Shown here: piece by piece, positions 10,193-18,691 of the stretch
How the letters are laid out: each line of letters opens with the position of its first letter
How positions within the stretch are numbered: position 1 is the first letter of the stretch
Origin: Cyanophora paradoxa
Lineage: Eukaryota; Glaucocystophyceae; Cyanophorales; Cyanophoraceae
Length of the DNA stretch: 64,000 nucleotides
Reading direction: 5' to 3'
Assembly: GCA_004431415.1 (NCBI GenBank)
Contig: QPMI01000165.1
Span: 62,001 to 126,000 of the forward strand
Notes under the pieces: generated by a model
Database searches by the model: none
Seen by the model: only the letters and a program-made list of their open reading frames with translations
What the model was told of the DNA's origin: nothing
Position numbers and translations under genes: made by a program

Positions 10193-10926
10193 ATGCCTCC
10201 CAAACGAAAGATAGGGATCCAGCTGGGGCTGTTGGCTATTCAGGTGGTGGAAACAATGGATCCATTAACACAGATCCACTGAAATTCAATGGTATGAATG
10301 AAGTGAAGCCCTCTCAACAACAAGAAGACCCCCTCAATGCTGCCTATGAGGAATCATTTGATGACAAAGCCCCACAGGCTTCAACCAGTGACCAACTCAA
10401 CATTTCACCTGAAGCCTCAAAGATGAAGGCTGTTGCTGAGGGAGCCAGGCGAATTATTGGTGCTGCTGATGATAAAGGTTTAGGCTTGCAAGATCTTTCA
10501 CTGGCTCGCAAAGGTGAAGGTCTAAGTAAGGAATCAGACAAGGTTATCCAGTCTATGGCTGGTGAAGTCACATATAAGACTGCTCCCACTCAAAATATTC
10601 ATCGAATTCCCAAGGCTCAATGGGATGAGGTGACTGCTAAACTCAAAGATCTGGAAGCCAAATCAAGTGCCTTGGAGCAGTATGTTACTGAGAAGAAAGA
10701 GAGGGCTAAGCTAAAGGAGATGCTTCGAAAGGAAGTATTCAAAATGGGAATTACTGGTGTCCCAGATAAACAGTTTATTGCTAAGAAAGAGAACCAAATT
10801 GATGAGCAGGCAGTAGATGAAATGAAAACAAAGACCCAAAAGGGAACCATTGAACCTGGTGCCACTAAAGCTGAAGTAGAAAAGGGAGTAGCTCCCACAG
10901 TATATAAAAGACGAGTTTGGCTTTAA
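10193..10926 (+). CDS. Hypothetical coiled-coil protein (one frameshift)
   Basis: The main frame is open from about 10,214 to 10,926, with its first internal ATG at 10,294. A better start is the ATG at 10,193 (MPPKRKIG...), which follows the element's usual upstream motif ctaataaagatacaATG. It enters the main frame if one G is added to the GGG at 10,212-10,214. That gives ~244 residues. The segment after the shift is Gly/Asn-rich (AVGYSGGGNN). The C-terminal half is charged and helical (KLKDLEAKSSALEQYVTEKK, then KERAKLKEMLRKEVFKMG), probably a coiled coil. No catalytic motif. Its position behind the ATPase suggests a virion or scaffold protein; this is inference. Confidence 0.6.
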
Positions 10927-10946
10927 ATATCTCACAATATTTAAGG

Positions 10947-11216
10947 ATGGAATTTATTTCGCGATTGCTGGAAATGTTTACATTTCACCTACATAGCCAT
11001 TGTGAGCAAGGCTGTTGCGATCTTGATGTGAGCATAGGAGTAAATGACAGTGATCAGGAGGATAATCTTTCTGAGGGCAGAGAGAGAAGGCATTCTGCAA
11101 TTTCTGTGGAGTCAGTGCCACCTACAGAGCATGTGAACCCACCACCTGTATTTGAATATGAGTATAGCCATGATGAGCCAATGTATAGACGCAGGGGGTC
11201 ATTCTCAGACCGGTAA
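10947..11216 (+). CDS. Small hypothetical viral protein
   Basis: 89 residues from the ATG at 10,947 (MEFISRLLEMF). An in-frame upstream ATG at 10,917 overlaps the previous gene. A short hydrophobic/aromatic start is followed by HSHCEQGCCDLDV, a small Cys/His group that might bind a metal. A long acidic and Ser/Pro-rich tail ends in MYRRRGSFSDR. Not recognised. It lies between two other small genes on the same strand. Confidence 0.5.
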   Translation: MEFISRLLEMFTFHLHSHCEQGCCDLDVSIGVNDSDQEDNLSEGRERRHSAISVESVPPTEHVNPPPVFEYEYSHDEPMYRRRGSFSDR

Positions 11217-11240
11217 AATATTTTTGCATTCGTATTATAA

Positions 11241-11465
11241 ATGGATTGTATTGATTTTGAGGACGAAAGTGTTGTGGAATTTGCATTAGATGATGATAAA
11301 AATGAACAGCATCGAATAAATACTCTAATCTTGAGTCGAATAAGATATAATGAAGACCCCACATATAGAGAGTATAGGAAGACAATTGCTTTGGCATCAT
11401 ATTATCGCAGAAGGGAAGAACGAGGTCTTTTAGGCAGAGGGAGGGGGAGACCAAGAAAATATTAG
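11241..11465 (+). CDS. Small basic protein with AT-hook-like C-terminus
   Basis: 74 residues. The N-terminal third is acidic (DFEDESVVEFALDDDK) and the C-terminal half is basic, ending GRGRGRPRKY, an AT-hook-like GRP core. The segment NEDPTYREYRKTIALASYYRR followed by GRPRKY resembles ENEEYREQKKAKALEYYHKK followed by GRPRKY in the gene at 11,649, so the two are probable paralogues. A DNA-binding or DNA-condensing role is plausible but unproven. The start follows tcgtattataaATG. Confidence 0.6.
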   Translation: MDCIDFEDESVVEFALDDDKNEQHRINTLILSRIRYNEDPTYREYRKTIALASYYRRREERGLLGRGRGRPRKY

Positions 11466-11476
11466 ATAGAGTAGCA

Positions 11477-11599
11477 ATGGACCCCCAGGTCTATAAGATA
11501 ATTGAGAAAAAGCGGTCTCAGTATGCTACTGAGGCAGCTATTAAAGTTTACAGACAGGAACTGGTGTTCGCAACAAAAAATGACTTAAAGAAAAAGTAG
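11477..11599 (+). CDS. Very small basic ORF (40 aa)
   Basis: A 40-codon ORF (MDPQVYKIIEKKRSQYATEA...) ending in DLKKK, placed between the two AT-hook-like genes and on the same strand. The segment YATEAAIKVYRQEL loosely resembles the YRxxK...ALxYY part of its neighbours. It may be a real small protein or a remnant of a third paralogue. Low certainty because of its size. Confidence 0.35.
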   Translation: MDPQVYKIIEKKRSQYATEAAIKVYRQELVFATKNDLKKK

Positions 11600-11648
11600 A
11601 TAGGTTGTATTGAGGAAAAATTATTTTCGTATCTACTATTAAAGAGAA

Positions 11649-11975
11649 ATGCCGAATATCCGCAAGATACTCACAGATGATGAAAAAGCAGAGAAGCTGA
11701 GACTGAAAAGGGAGCAAGATGCCCAAAGAAAACGCGAAGCCTATCATAAAAAGAAGGAGGAACGATTATCCCAAGGAGCCGCTACAGTTCACACACCAGA
11801 AGAACTCAAAAAGATTGCCCTCAGACACCAGAGGAAATACAGGGAAAATGAAGAATATCGCGAGCAGAAAAAGGCAAAAGCGCTGGAATATTACCACAAG
11901 AAGAAAGATGAACAGCCCAAGAAACCCAAAGAGCATAAACCGGTTGGAAGACCTCGGAAATATATCGAAGAATAA
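11649..11975 (+). CDS. Basic coiled protein with AT-hook-like C-terminus
   Basis: 108 residues, extremely charged. A helical N-terminal half (DDEKAEKLRLKREQDAQRKR) is followed by KYRENEEYREQKKAKALEYY and ends in VGRPRKYIEE. The RGRP/GRPRK core is that of AT-hook minor-groove binders. Similar order of elements to the 74-aa protein at 11,241. Upstream motif actattaaagagaaATG matches other genes of the element. Probable DNA-binding accessory protein; function inferred only. Confidence 0.6.
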   Translation: MPNIRKILTDDEKAEKLRLKREQDAQRKREAYHKKKEERLSQGAATVHTPEELKKIALRHQRKYRENEEYREQKKAKALEYYHKKKDEQPKKPKEHKPVGRPRKYIEE

Positions 11976-12193
11976 ATTCTCGATCGAACCAAATTTTGTA
12001 GAAATCGATTTGATCGGAGGCAAAAAAATGACAGCTTTCTTCCCTCTTTTTTAAAACTGTACCTATATATCGAGACAGTATCCCGACCCAAAACTACTTA
12101 AGGACTTGGCAAATAATAGGATATATATAAAAGACAATTCCTCCTTCCGAAATTATTTTCTTCGTTAAAGATAGAAGTCCCCCAAAATCGAAA

Positions 12194-14788
12194 ATGAACA
12201 AAATCGAGAAATTCGCCACCCCTGTTGAAAATGCTACATTCCTTAGTACTCTCATTGGTGATCGCAACAAGGTCACCCATGTATTTGATTCCGCCGAAGA
12301 TGCCCTTGAAGCCATTGATAATAGCAAGGTTAAGACCTGGGCTGAATGCATTCAGCCTGAACAAGTCACCAGAGTTTACCTGGACCTGGATAAATTCGCT
12401 GATTTGAAGGAGAACATTGCTGAAAACTATGCTGAGGCTGAAACTGTTGTAAGAGAGATGAGAGATAAGCTATGGAAGCGATCTGGGACCACTTCGATTA
12501 ACGATATTGCTGTTGCAGTTCGCCATAGAAGGGTTTATTTGATCAAGGAGGATGTCACCAAGTTCAAGATCTCAGCCCACTTTATCATTAAATCGCTTGC
12601 ATGCAAACATGAAGATATCCCCAAGCTTTTCAAAGCTATGGGATTGGTGAAAAATGAGGATTATGACAGTGGAGTTTACAGCTCCACACAGAACCTTATC
12701 TGCCTCAATTGCTGCAAAGGTGAGACTCTGGATGCTCAAAATAAATCAAAGAAAGATGTTGATAAAAACGTTTGCTTTAAGAAATTCGTTGACTGTGACA
12801 AAGTGTTAATGCGAAATGAGGACTTCTTTGTATCTTTCTTCTCAGCTTCTACTAAACTTGTGGATGAATCGAATATTTCTGCATTCGCAAATTATAGCCC
12901 TGAGCCAAAACCAGTTAAAAAGGAGCCAAAAAGTGATAAAGTGAAGACTGAGAAGGTAGAAGCTGAAAAAGACACTGAACCCGAAAATCCTGTTACTTTC
13001 GAACTGCTACAAAGTGTTATAATGGGTCTGAATGGTGAGAGAGCTAATGAGTATAAAACTTGGATTGATGTAGGACTGGTCATCATCAATGTTGGGGAAG
13101 ACAACAAGTTCACCCCTAAAATGCAAGCTGAACTCTTCCACCAATTCTCAGAACAGAGTGACAAGTATGATTATGATGAATGCCAGGAGAAGTTTACACA
13201 GCTTCGCAGAAGCAAGAAGAAGGCTGAGCCTGGCAAAGTGTTGACCTTCAAATCCTTGGTTTATTGGTTGAGCAAAGATAACAATGAGCTTTTCAAGGAA
13301 CTCTTCCCCAAAAAGTATGCATTCCTACCAGAGGACACAGATGAAATCGATTACAAGACTGCAAGTATCCCTCCTTTGGCTGAACATTACAATGTGCATA
13401 AGAGGTATTTCAATGCTCGAATGCATCATGTTGAAAATGTTGGTTGTGTGATGCTCTGGGATGAACAACTACTTTGCTGGATGCCCAAAGATATTGGGAA
13501 GCTCTCTACAAAGCATTTCCCCCATTTGATGCATAAGGTGATTGTGAATGAGGGGACAGATAATGAGAAAGAGAAATGGGAGCAATCATTTAGGAAATGG
13601 ATTGTGGATCCAACAGCCACAAGATCAACTTACATGGATTTCCTTCCCCCTCCTGCTACTCTCAGTGCAAAATGCAAGTCTGTATTTAATCTCTATCCAG
13701 GAATGAAGGTCGACCATCAGCAATTCGAAAATGCCCCAGAGGATGTAACTGCTGAGATGATTAAGCCTTTCCTAGATCACCTGTTCTTAATGTCTGGTGA
13801 GGATCAAAATACCTATGAATACCTGTTGAAATGGTTTGCCCACATGCTGCAAAAGCCTGGGGAACTCAATGGAGTATCCTTAATCTTCATTGGTGAGCAG
13901 GGAACTGGTAAAAATGTGTTGGTTGATACTTTCCAAAAGAAGATACTTGGAGATGCCCTAAGTTATGCAACTGGAAAGCCAAAAGAGGATCTGTTTGGTC
14001 GATTTGCCCACAATAGAGAGGATAAGATCTTGATTGTTGTGAATGAAGCCTCAGGCAAGGACACATTCGAAAATAATGATATGCTCAAAGATCTCATTAC
14101 TTCTGATAAGATTGTTATTGAACACAAAGGGATAGATTCATACACAAAAAGCAACTTTGCCAGGATTATATTTACCAGCAATAATAACATTCCAGTGAAA
14201 ATTGAAGCTGGAGATAGGCGATTTGTGGTTGTTGAAGTTAGTAAGAAATTCGCAAAGGATAGGTCATACTTCCTTCCACTTGTAAAATGGCTAAATGATC
14301 ACTGCAATATTCGAAACATTGCCCACTATTTGAGAACCAAAGTTGACTGTGAGGATGTGAACTGGATTGCTGATAGACCCCTTACAAATAAATACTATTT
14401 AGCCCAGCAGGTATGCGCCCCAATCATTCTTATGTTCACTAAGTGGCTTGTGGATCGAGGCTTAATTTCCGAGAATAAATGCAAGTCTGGTAGCCTTGTG
14501 GAAACCTGGAAGTGGTTCCAGGAGTTTATTACCAGCAACAAATATAAAAACGATTATAATAGTCGCAGATATTATACAGAAATGCGAAGTGTGACATATA
14601 TCCAAGTGAAAACTACAAATGGCAAACAATACTATCATTTCTTGTTCCCACAAGTATTTGAGGAATTCAGAAAGATGAAACTTGTAGATGATGAGACTAT
14701 TGAGGAAGAAGCTAATCCAAGGATGAAACAGGACCTACCTGCTGCTGATCCTGATGCATCAGATTATGACTCTGATGTTGAAGTTTAG
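12194..14788 (+). CDS. AEP primase - SF3 helicase (D5-like) replication protein
   Basis: 864 residues in one intact frame. N-terminal archaeo-eukaryotic primase motifs are readable: VYLDLDKF (Asp64/Asp66), ISAHFII (Ser127-x-His129) and DSGVY (Asp158). Residues ~265-360 resemble the PriCT-2 linker (ANEYKTWIDVGLVI ... FSEQSDKYDYDEC). The SF3 helicase follows with Walker A GEQGTGKN at ~567-574, a Walker B region ILIVVNEASGKD and motif C IIFTSNNNIP. It would prime and unwind viral DNA. Its presence beside a protein-primed-type polymerase is worth noting, since that polymerase class does not need an RNA primer. A long, AT-rich 5' region (11,976-12,193) precedes it. Confidence 0.92.
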   Translation: MNKIEKFATPVENATFLSTLIGDRNKVTHVFDSAEDALEAIDNSKVKTWAECIQPEQVTRVYLDLDKFADLKENIAENYAEAETVVREMRDKLWKRSGTTSINDIAVAVRHRRVYLIKEDVTKFKISAHFIIKSLACKHEDIPKLFKAMGLVKNEDYDSGVYSSTQNLICLNCCKGETLDAQNKSKKDVDKNVCFKKFVDCDKVLMRNEDFFVSFFSASTKLVDESNISAFANYSPEPKPVKKEPKSDKVKTEKVEAEKDTEPENPVTFELLQSVIMGLNGERANEYKTWIDVGLVIINVGEDNKFTPKMQAELFHQFSEQSDKYDYDECQEKFTQLRRSKKKAEPGKVLTFKSLVYWLSKDNNELFKELFPKKYAFLPEDTDEIDYKTASIPPLAEHYNVHKRYFNARMHHVENVGCVMLWDEQLLCWMPKDIGKLSTKHFPHLMHKVIVNEGTDNEKEKWEQSFRKWIVDPTATRSTYMDFLPPPATLSAKCKSVFNLYPGMKVDHQQFENAPEDVTAEMIKPFLDHLFLMSGEDQNTYEYLLKWFAHMLQKPGELNGVSLIFIGEQGTGKNVLVDTFQKKILGDALSYATGKPKEDLFGRFAHNREDKILIVVNEASGKDTFENNDMLKDLITSDKIVIEHKGIDSYTKSNFARIIFTSNNNIPVKIEAGDRRFVVVEVSKKFAKDRSYFLPLVKWLNDHCNIRNIAHYLRTKVDCEDVNWIADRPLTNKYYLAQQVCAPIILMFTKWLVDRGLISENKCKSGSLVETWKWFQEFITSNKYKNDYNSRRYYTEMRSVTYIQVKTTNGKQYYHFLFPQVFEEFRKMKLVDDETIEEEANPRMKQDLPAADPDASDYDSDVEV

Positions 14789-14796
14789 GTTTACTC

Positions 14797-14980
14797 AAAA
14801 GTGGACTCATGGTTGACTCAAATTTATCATAAAAGACCCAAACAGTCTTTTATTTATGGTTTATTTATCGATTAGGTTGACTAAGTGGGGGGAGTTGACT
14901 CATTTTTTCACAGATTCTAAAAAAGGACTCTGCCCTAAAAAGAAATAAAAAGTGCCTCAACTCCACCCACTAAGTCAACC
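14797..14980. repeat. 185-bp repeat module, copy A
   Basis: Begins aaaagtggactcatggttga, contains ggttgactaagtggg followed by gagttgactca, then cacag, and ends with actccacccactaagtcaac, the reverse complement of the central motif. The same order of motifs recurs at 20,873-21,060. The module therefore brackets the GIY-YIG, PolB and integrase genes and can itself form a hairpin. It is non-coding. Confidence 0.8.
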
Positions 14981-15031
14981 AAAAAATGATTTAAGAGATA
15001 GAAAAATATATTTATATGTAAGTAGTAAGAA

Positions 15032-15382
15032 ATGGCTGGAACAGATCATGATTCTGGATCGATCTATATGATTGAGAGTGAAGAATTGAATAAAGTTTAT
15101 ATAGGGAGAACCTCACAGCCACTACAAAAAAGATGGAGACAACACAAATCAGGTCAAATGCCATCTACAGCAGACCTATGCAAGGCTTCTGATGTGAGGT
15201 TTTCAGTCCTTTATTCAACTAAGAAGGGTGGGCATGAAGACCTTATGAACAGAGAAGCATATTACATGTATCTCTTTGAATCTTGGATAGTCAATCTACA
15301 AAAACCGAAATCTCGATTTAGGATTAATAGGTTTTTGCGATTTCATTCAGAGGAAGCCAATGGATCCATTAAAACATTTTAA
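15032..15382 (+). CDS. GIY-YIG endonuclease
   Basis: 116 residues with the family's core: GSIYMIES (the GIY strand), KVYIGRTSQPLQKRWRQHKS (YIG strand followed by the conserved Arg and His-containing helix) and an acidic residue in MNREAYYMYLFESW that fits the catalytic Glu. A single-domain enzyme without a visible DNA-binding extension. Such nucleases occur in Mavirus and other polinton-type elements and act in DNA processing or homing. The gene lies directly after repeat module A and 60 bp before PolB, on the same strand. Confidence 0.85.
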   Translation: MAGTDHDSGSIYMIESEELNKVYIGRTSQPLQKRWRQHKSGQMPSTADLCKASDVRFSVLYSTKKGGHEDLMNREAYYMYLFESWIVNLQKPKSRFRINRFLRFHSEEANGSIKTF

Positions 15383-15442
15383 ATTGCGTTTAGAACATCC
15401 TAAAATAAAATATCCCCTTAGAATAGGAACAAGTTAGGAATA

Positions 15443-18400
15443 ATGCCCCGAATTACCAACAAACTCATAAGGGAGAAGAAATGGGAACTCATGGGATTGC
15501 TGGGAACACTTTATGCAGCCCATGAAATTACAGAGGCTGAATATGACCGGGAAATAGATTTAATTGCAAAGGGCAGACCCACTTTAAGCAGATTAACCAG
15601 AAAAGCAAATAACCTATATGATAAAATTGAAACCTTGGATGAATTGGATAGGCTTAGGCAAATAGAACCAGATGCAGAAGATGGAACAGCCATGAATGAA
15701 TTATATCGCTGGCTCACTTACAGAGCCAGAAGGGAAGTTGTTGTAGATGTGATTGAATTCCTGGATAGAATTGCTACATCCCTTCCAAATCGATTAAAGC
15801 AGGGTTTAGATCAATTCAGGGCAATCAAGGTTCGCTTGTCTTTTATCTGCAAGTTCGTTAAAGTGAGCAATCCACAGGTTTGGATATCGAAATACATTTA
15901 CAGTGATTACTTTGTATTAACCAGGTCGAGAAATATTCGAACTGAGCTGAATAAAGCAGCCCAAATGTGTCAGGAGCAGATGAATGTGGTTGATAGCTAT
16001 CGCTTAGAAAGAATTGAAATACTCAGAGTGGCTATTATGAGTTATGCTCCAACTGGTGGTTGCTTTCTACAAACCCCAGAGTGGATTGCTAGGAAGAGAG
16101 CCACAGTGAATATTCGAAATATTGATGATTCCTGCTTCGAAAATGCGATTTTAGCCTCGATTTACAGAAAATCTATTAACTCCCATAAGAGGAATGAGCT
16201 TTCACAATATCGCAAATGGAAATACTCAGCAATCGCTTATAATCCGCTGGCTCTCAATTTCGACAATATCCCATTCCCTGTTGCCTGTGATGCTGAAATA
16301 ATTGATAAATTCGAGGCTCAAAATGCAGGCATTAGCATTAATATATTCGGAATCGATGGAGAGGTTGTTTATCCCCTGCATCAATCCAGTAACCCAGGCA
16401 GAAAGCATAAGGTTAATCTCATGCTGATATTTGATGATGAAGGGAATGGTCATTATATTACAATCATGTCCCTTTCAAGATTATTGAAAGTAAACCATGA
16501 AACATACAATGATCAGAAGTTACACTACTGTGACACATGCTTATCTCGATTCAGGTCTGAGGCTAAACTCACTGCTCATGTGGACTCAAATAGATGCATT
16601 GACTGGAGACTCTCAAAGGGAATCACCCCTAAACCTGAGACCACCATAGAGTTTGGACTGAAAAACCTCAGGAAAACTGTGTGGCTTCCTGTTGTGGTCT
16701 ACTGCAAGATTGAACATAGAAGCATCCCCATTGATGCATCGAAATCCAAGAGGGAAGTTTCAGCAGTCAACCTTAGAGTAGTCACTGGGGAAGATGTTCA
16801 AGATTTTCGATTTGAGGGGCAGGATCCAATGGGAGGTCTCTTTGAATGCTTGGAGTCCAAAGCAAGAGAGCTGATCGATTTTCTGTTTACCAATATTCCC
16901 ATGAATGAACTCACAGATGAGCAAAAGGCTGTTTACAGGGCTACTAAACACTGTTACCTTTGCAGTGAGAGGTTCACCAAGGAGAACTTCAAATGCAGGG
17001 ATCATGATCACCACACAGGTCAGTACATTGCTCCTGCATGCAGAAACTGCAATCTACATAGGAGAATCTCAAAGCAAACAAAAGTAGCAGTGGTTGTTGA
17101 CCAAATGGATGACTGTGGGACATTCATTTTCAGAAAAATAGCAGGCATGGGTGATAAAAAGCGAATCGAAATCCTTTCGAAAAACTTTGATCAATACCTT
17201 TCATTGCAATGGGGTCTTTACAAGTTCATTGATGCAAGTAATTTTATGGACTTTGGGGCTGCTGATGTAGATGAGTTAATGAGCAAATTCCAGGCTTTCA
17301 GAAGGCTTTCACACTCAGTATATGGATTGGACCCAGTTCATTATGTATCTGCACCTGGGTTATCTTGGGATGCTATGCTTAGGACCACCAAGGCAAAAAT
17401 AGAGCTTATAAGTGATGTAGAGCAATACGAATTTGTTGAGAGGGGAATCAGGGGTGGCTTTGCAACAATGCCTTGTAGGTATGCTGAGGCTGATGGTGAA
17501 AACTCCCACATTATGCTGTTTGATGCTAACAACTTGTATGGCTACTGTTTGAGTCAGCCAATCCCAGTTGGTGATTTTAGATGGGAGACCGAATTCAACC
17601 CACAAGATAACAGATCCAGTTTCCTGGAAGTTGATCTGGATTACCCAATTAGGCTGTTTCTAGATCACAGTGATTTCCCCCTAATTATTAACAAGAAAAT
17701 AGTAGAATATGCCGAATTATCACAATATCAAAAAAGCCTATTGGATCTCTCAGGAGAAGAGCTTGATAAGACCCCTAAGCTAACTGCAACCTTTGGTTCT
17801 GTGACCAACTATGTGATTTCTGAGCCTCTTCTACAGTATATTCTGACCAAAGGTGTGAAACTTAAAAAGGTTCACAGGGTCCTATCATTTACTGTGGCTC
17901 CTGTAATGAAATCTTATATTGAGCTGAACACTGAGATGAGAAGGAAAGCAGTGAATAAATTCGAGGCTGATTTCTATAAGCTCATGAATAACTCAATCTA
18001 TGGGAAATGCATTGAATCTTGCAGGGGTAGATCTGTGGTTAAGATTGCAAACAGTGAGAAACTATTTATGAAATATGCAGCCTCTCCTTTAGTGAAATCA
18101 ACAAGTCCCATAAGTGAAAGGGCAGTTGCATTTGAGTTTTACACAAAACATGTGAAGCTAGATAAGCCAGTTGCTATTGGGGCTTATGTTTTGGATGCTG
18201 CCAAACTGCATAATTACCAGTTCTTCTATGATACTGTGAGGTCCCAATGGTCAAAAGCAAAGTTGCTATTCCATGATACTGATTCCTTCTGTCTATATAT
18301 TGAATCTCACACCCTCCAAAAGGACCTGGGGAATATCTCTTATGCATTGGACCTTGGAGGTGATTCAAGAATGACCCCAGGTAAATACAAAAATGAAATG

Positions 18401-18688
18401 CCAGGTTCTGCTATATTAGAATATGTGGGTCTGAGAGCCAAAGTTTACAGTTTCAGAACTGCTGAGATTGAGAGAAGTAAGCTCTCTGGGACTTCCACTG
18501 GGGAACTCCAATTTAATGATTTTAAGCAGTGTTTATTTGCAGGTATCAGCAAGACTGTGACTGCAAAGCAGAAAAGAAGGGCAGATCACACAATAGTAGA
18601 CACTGTGAGTAGAAGGGTTGCCCTGAACTGCTTTGATGCAAAGAGATACATCTTACCAGATGGTATTAATTCTGTTCCTTTTAATTAA
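15443..18688 (+). CDS. polB: Maverick-type B-family DNA polymerase with N-terminal extensions
   Basis: 1,081 residues. Polymerase motifs: A at DANNLYG (694-700), B at KLMNNSIYG (846-854), C at HDTDSF (944-949), with the Maverick block YGLDPVHYVSAPGLSWDA before them (627-644). Upstream are a helical region (1-220, possibly terminal-protein-like), a block starting NIRNIDDSCF with Cys231 and a later HY (His337) that looks like a papain/OTU-type Cys-His pair, a C2H2 or CCHC finger (363-385), and a zinc HNH/endonuclease VII-like segment (CYLC ... DHDHHTGQYIAPACRNC, 504-536). The expected exonuclease motif I (DxE) reads YCKIEH at 420-425, so the first catalytic Asp is replaced by Lys. Proofreading may be lost. 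The stop is 3 bp from the integrase start. Confidence 0.93.
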   Translation: MPRITNKLIREKKWELMGLLGTLYAAHEITEAEYDREIDLIAKGRPTLSRLTRKANNLYDKIETLDELDRLRQIEPDAEDGTAMNELYRWLTYRARREVVVDVIEFLDRIATSLPNRLKQGLDQFRAIKVRLSFICKFVKVSNPQVWISKYIYSDYFVLTRSRNIRTELNKAAQMCQEQMNVVDSYRLERIEILRVAIMSYAPTGGCFLQTPEWIARKRATVNIRNIDDSCFENAILASIYRKSINSHKRNELSQYRKWKYSAIAYNPLALNFDNIPFPVACDAEIIDKFEAQNAGISINIFGIDGEVVYPLHQSSNPGRKHKVNLMLIFDDEGNGHYITIMSLSRLLKVNHETYNDQKLHYCDTCLSRFRSEAKLTAHVDSNRCIDWRLSKGITPKPETTIEFGLKNLRKTVWLPVVVYCKIEHRSIPIDASKSKREVSAVNLRVVTGEDVQDFRFEGQDPMGGLFECLESKARELIDFLFTNIPMNELTDEQKAVYRATKHCYLCSERFTKENFKCRDHDHHTGQYIAPACRNCNLHRRISKQTKVAVVVDQMDDCGTFIFRKIAGMGDKKRIEILSKNFDQYLSLQWGLYKFIDASNFMDFGAADVDELMSKFQAFRRLSHSVYGLDPVHYVSAPGLSWDAMLRTTKAKIELISDVEQYEFVERGIRGGFATMPCRYAEADGENSHIMLFDANNLYGYCLSQPIPVGDFRWETEFNPQDNRSSFLEVDLDYPIRLFLDHSDFPLIINKKIVEYAELSQYQKSLLDLSGEELDKTPKLTATFGSVTNYVISEPLLQYILTKGVKLKKVHRVLSFTVAPVMKSYIELNTEMRRKAVNKFEADFYKLMNNSIYGKCIESCRGRSVVKIANSEKLFMKYAASPLVKSTSPISERAVAFEFYTKHVKLDKPVAIGAYVLDAAKLHNYQFFYDTVRSQWSKAKLLFHDTDSFCLYIESHTLQKDLGNISYALDLGGDSRMTPGKYKNEMPGSAILEYVGLRAKVYSFRTAEIERSKLSGTSTGELQFNDFKQCLFAGISKTVTAKQKRRADHTIVDTVSRRVALNCFDAKRYILPDGINSVPFN

Positions 18689-18691
18689 GAG

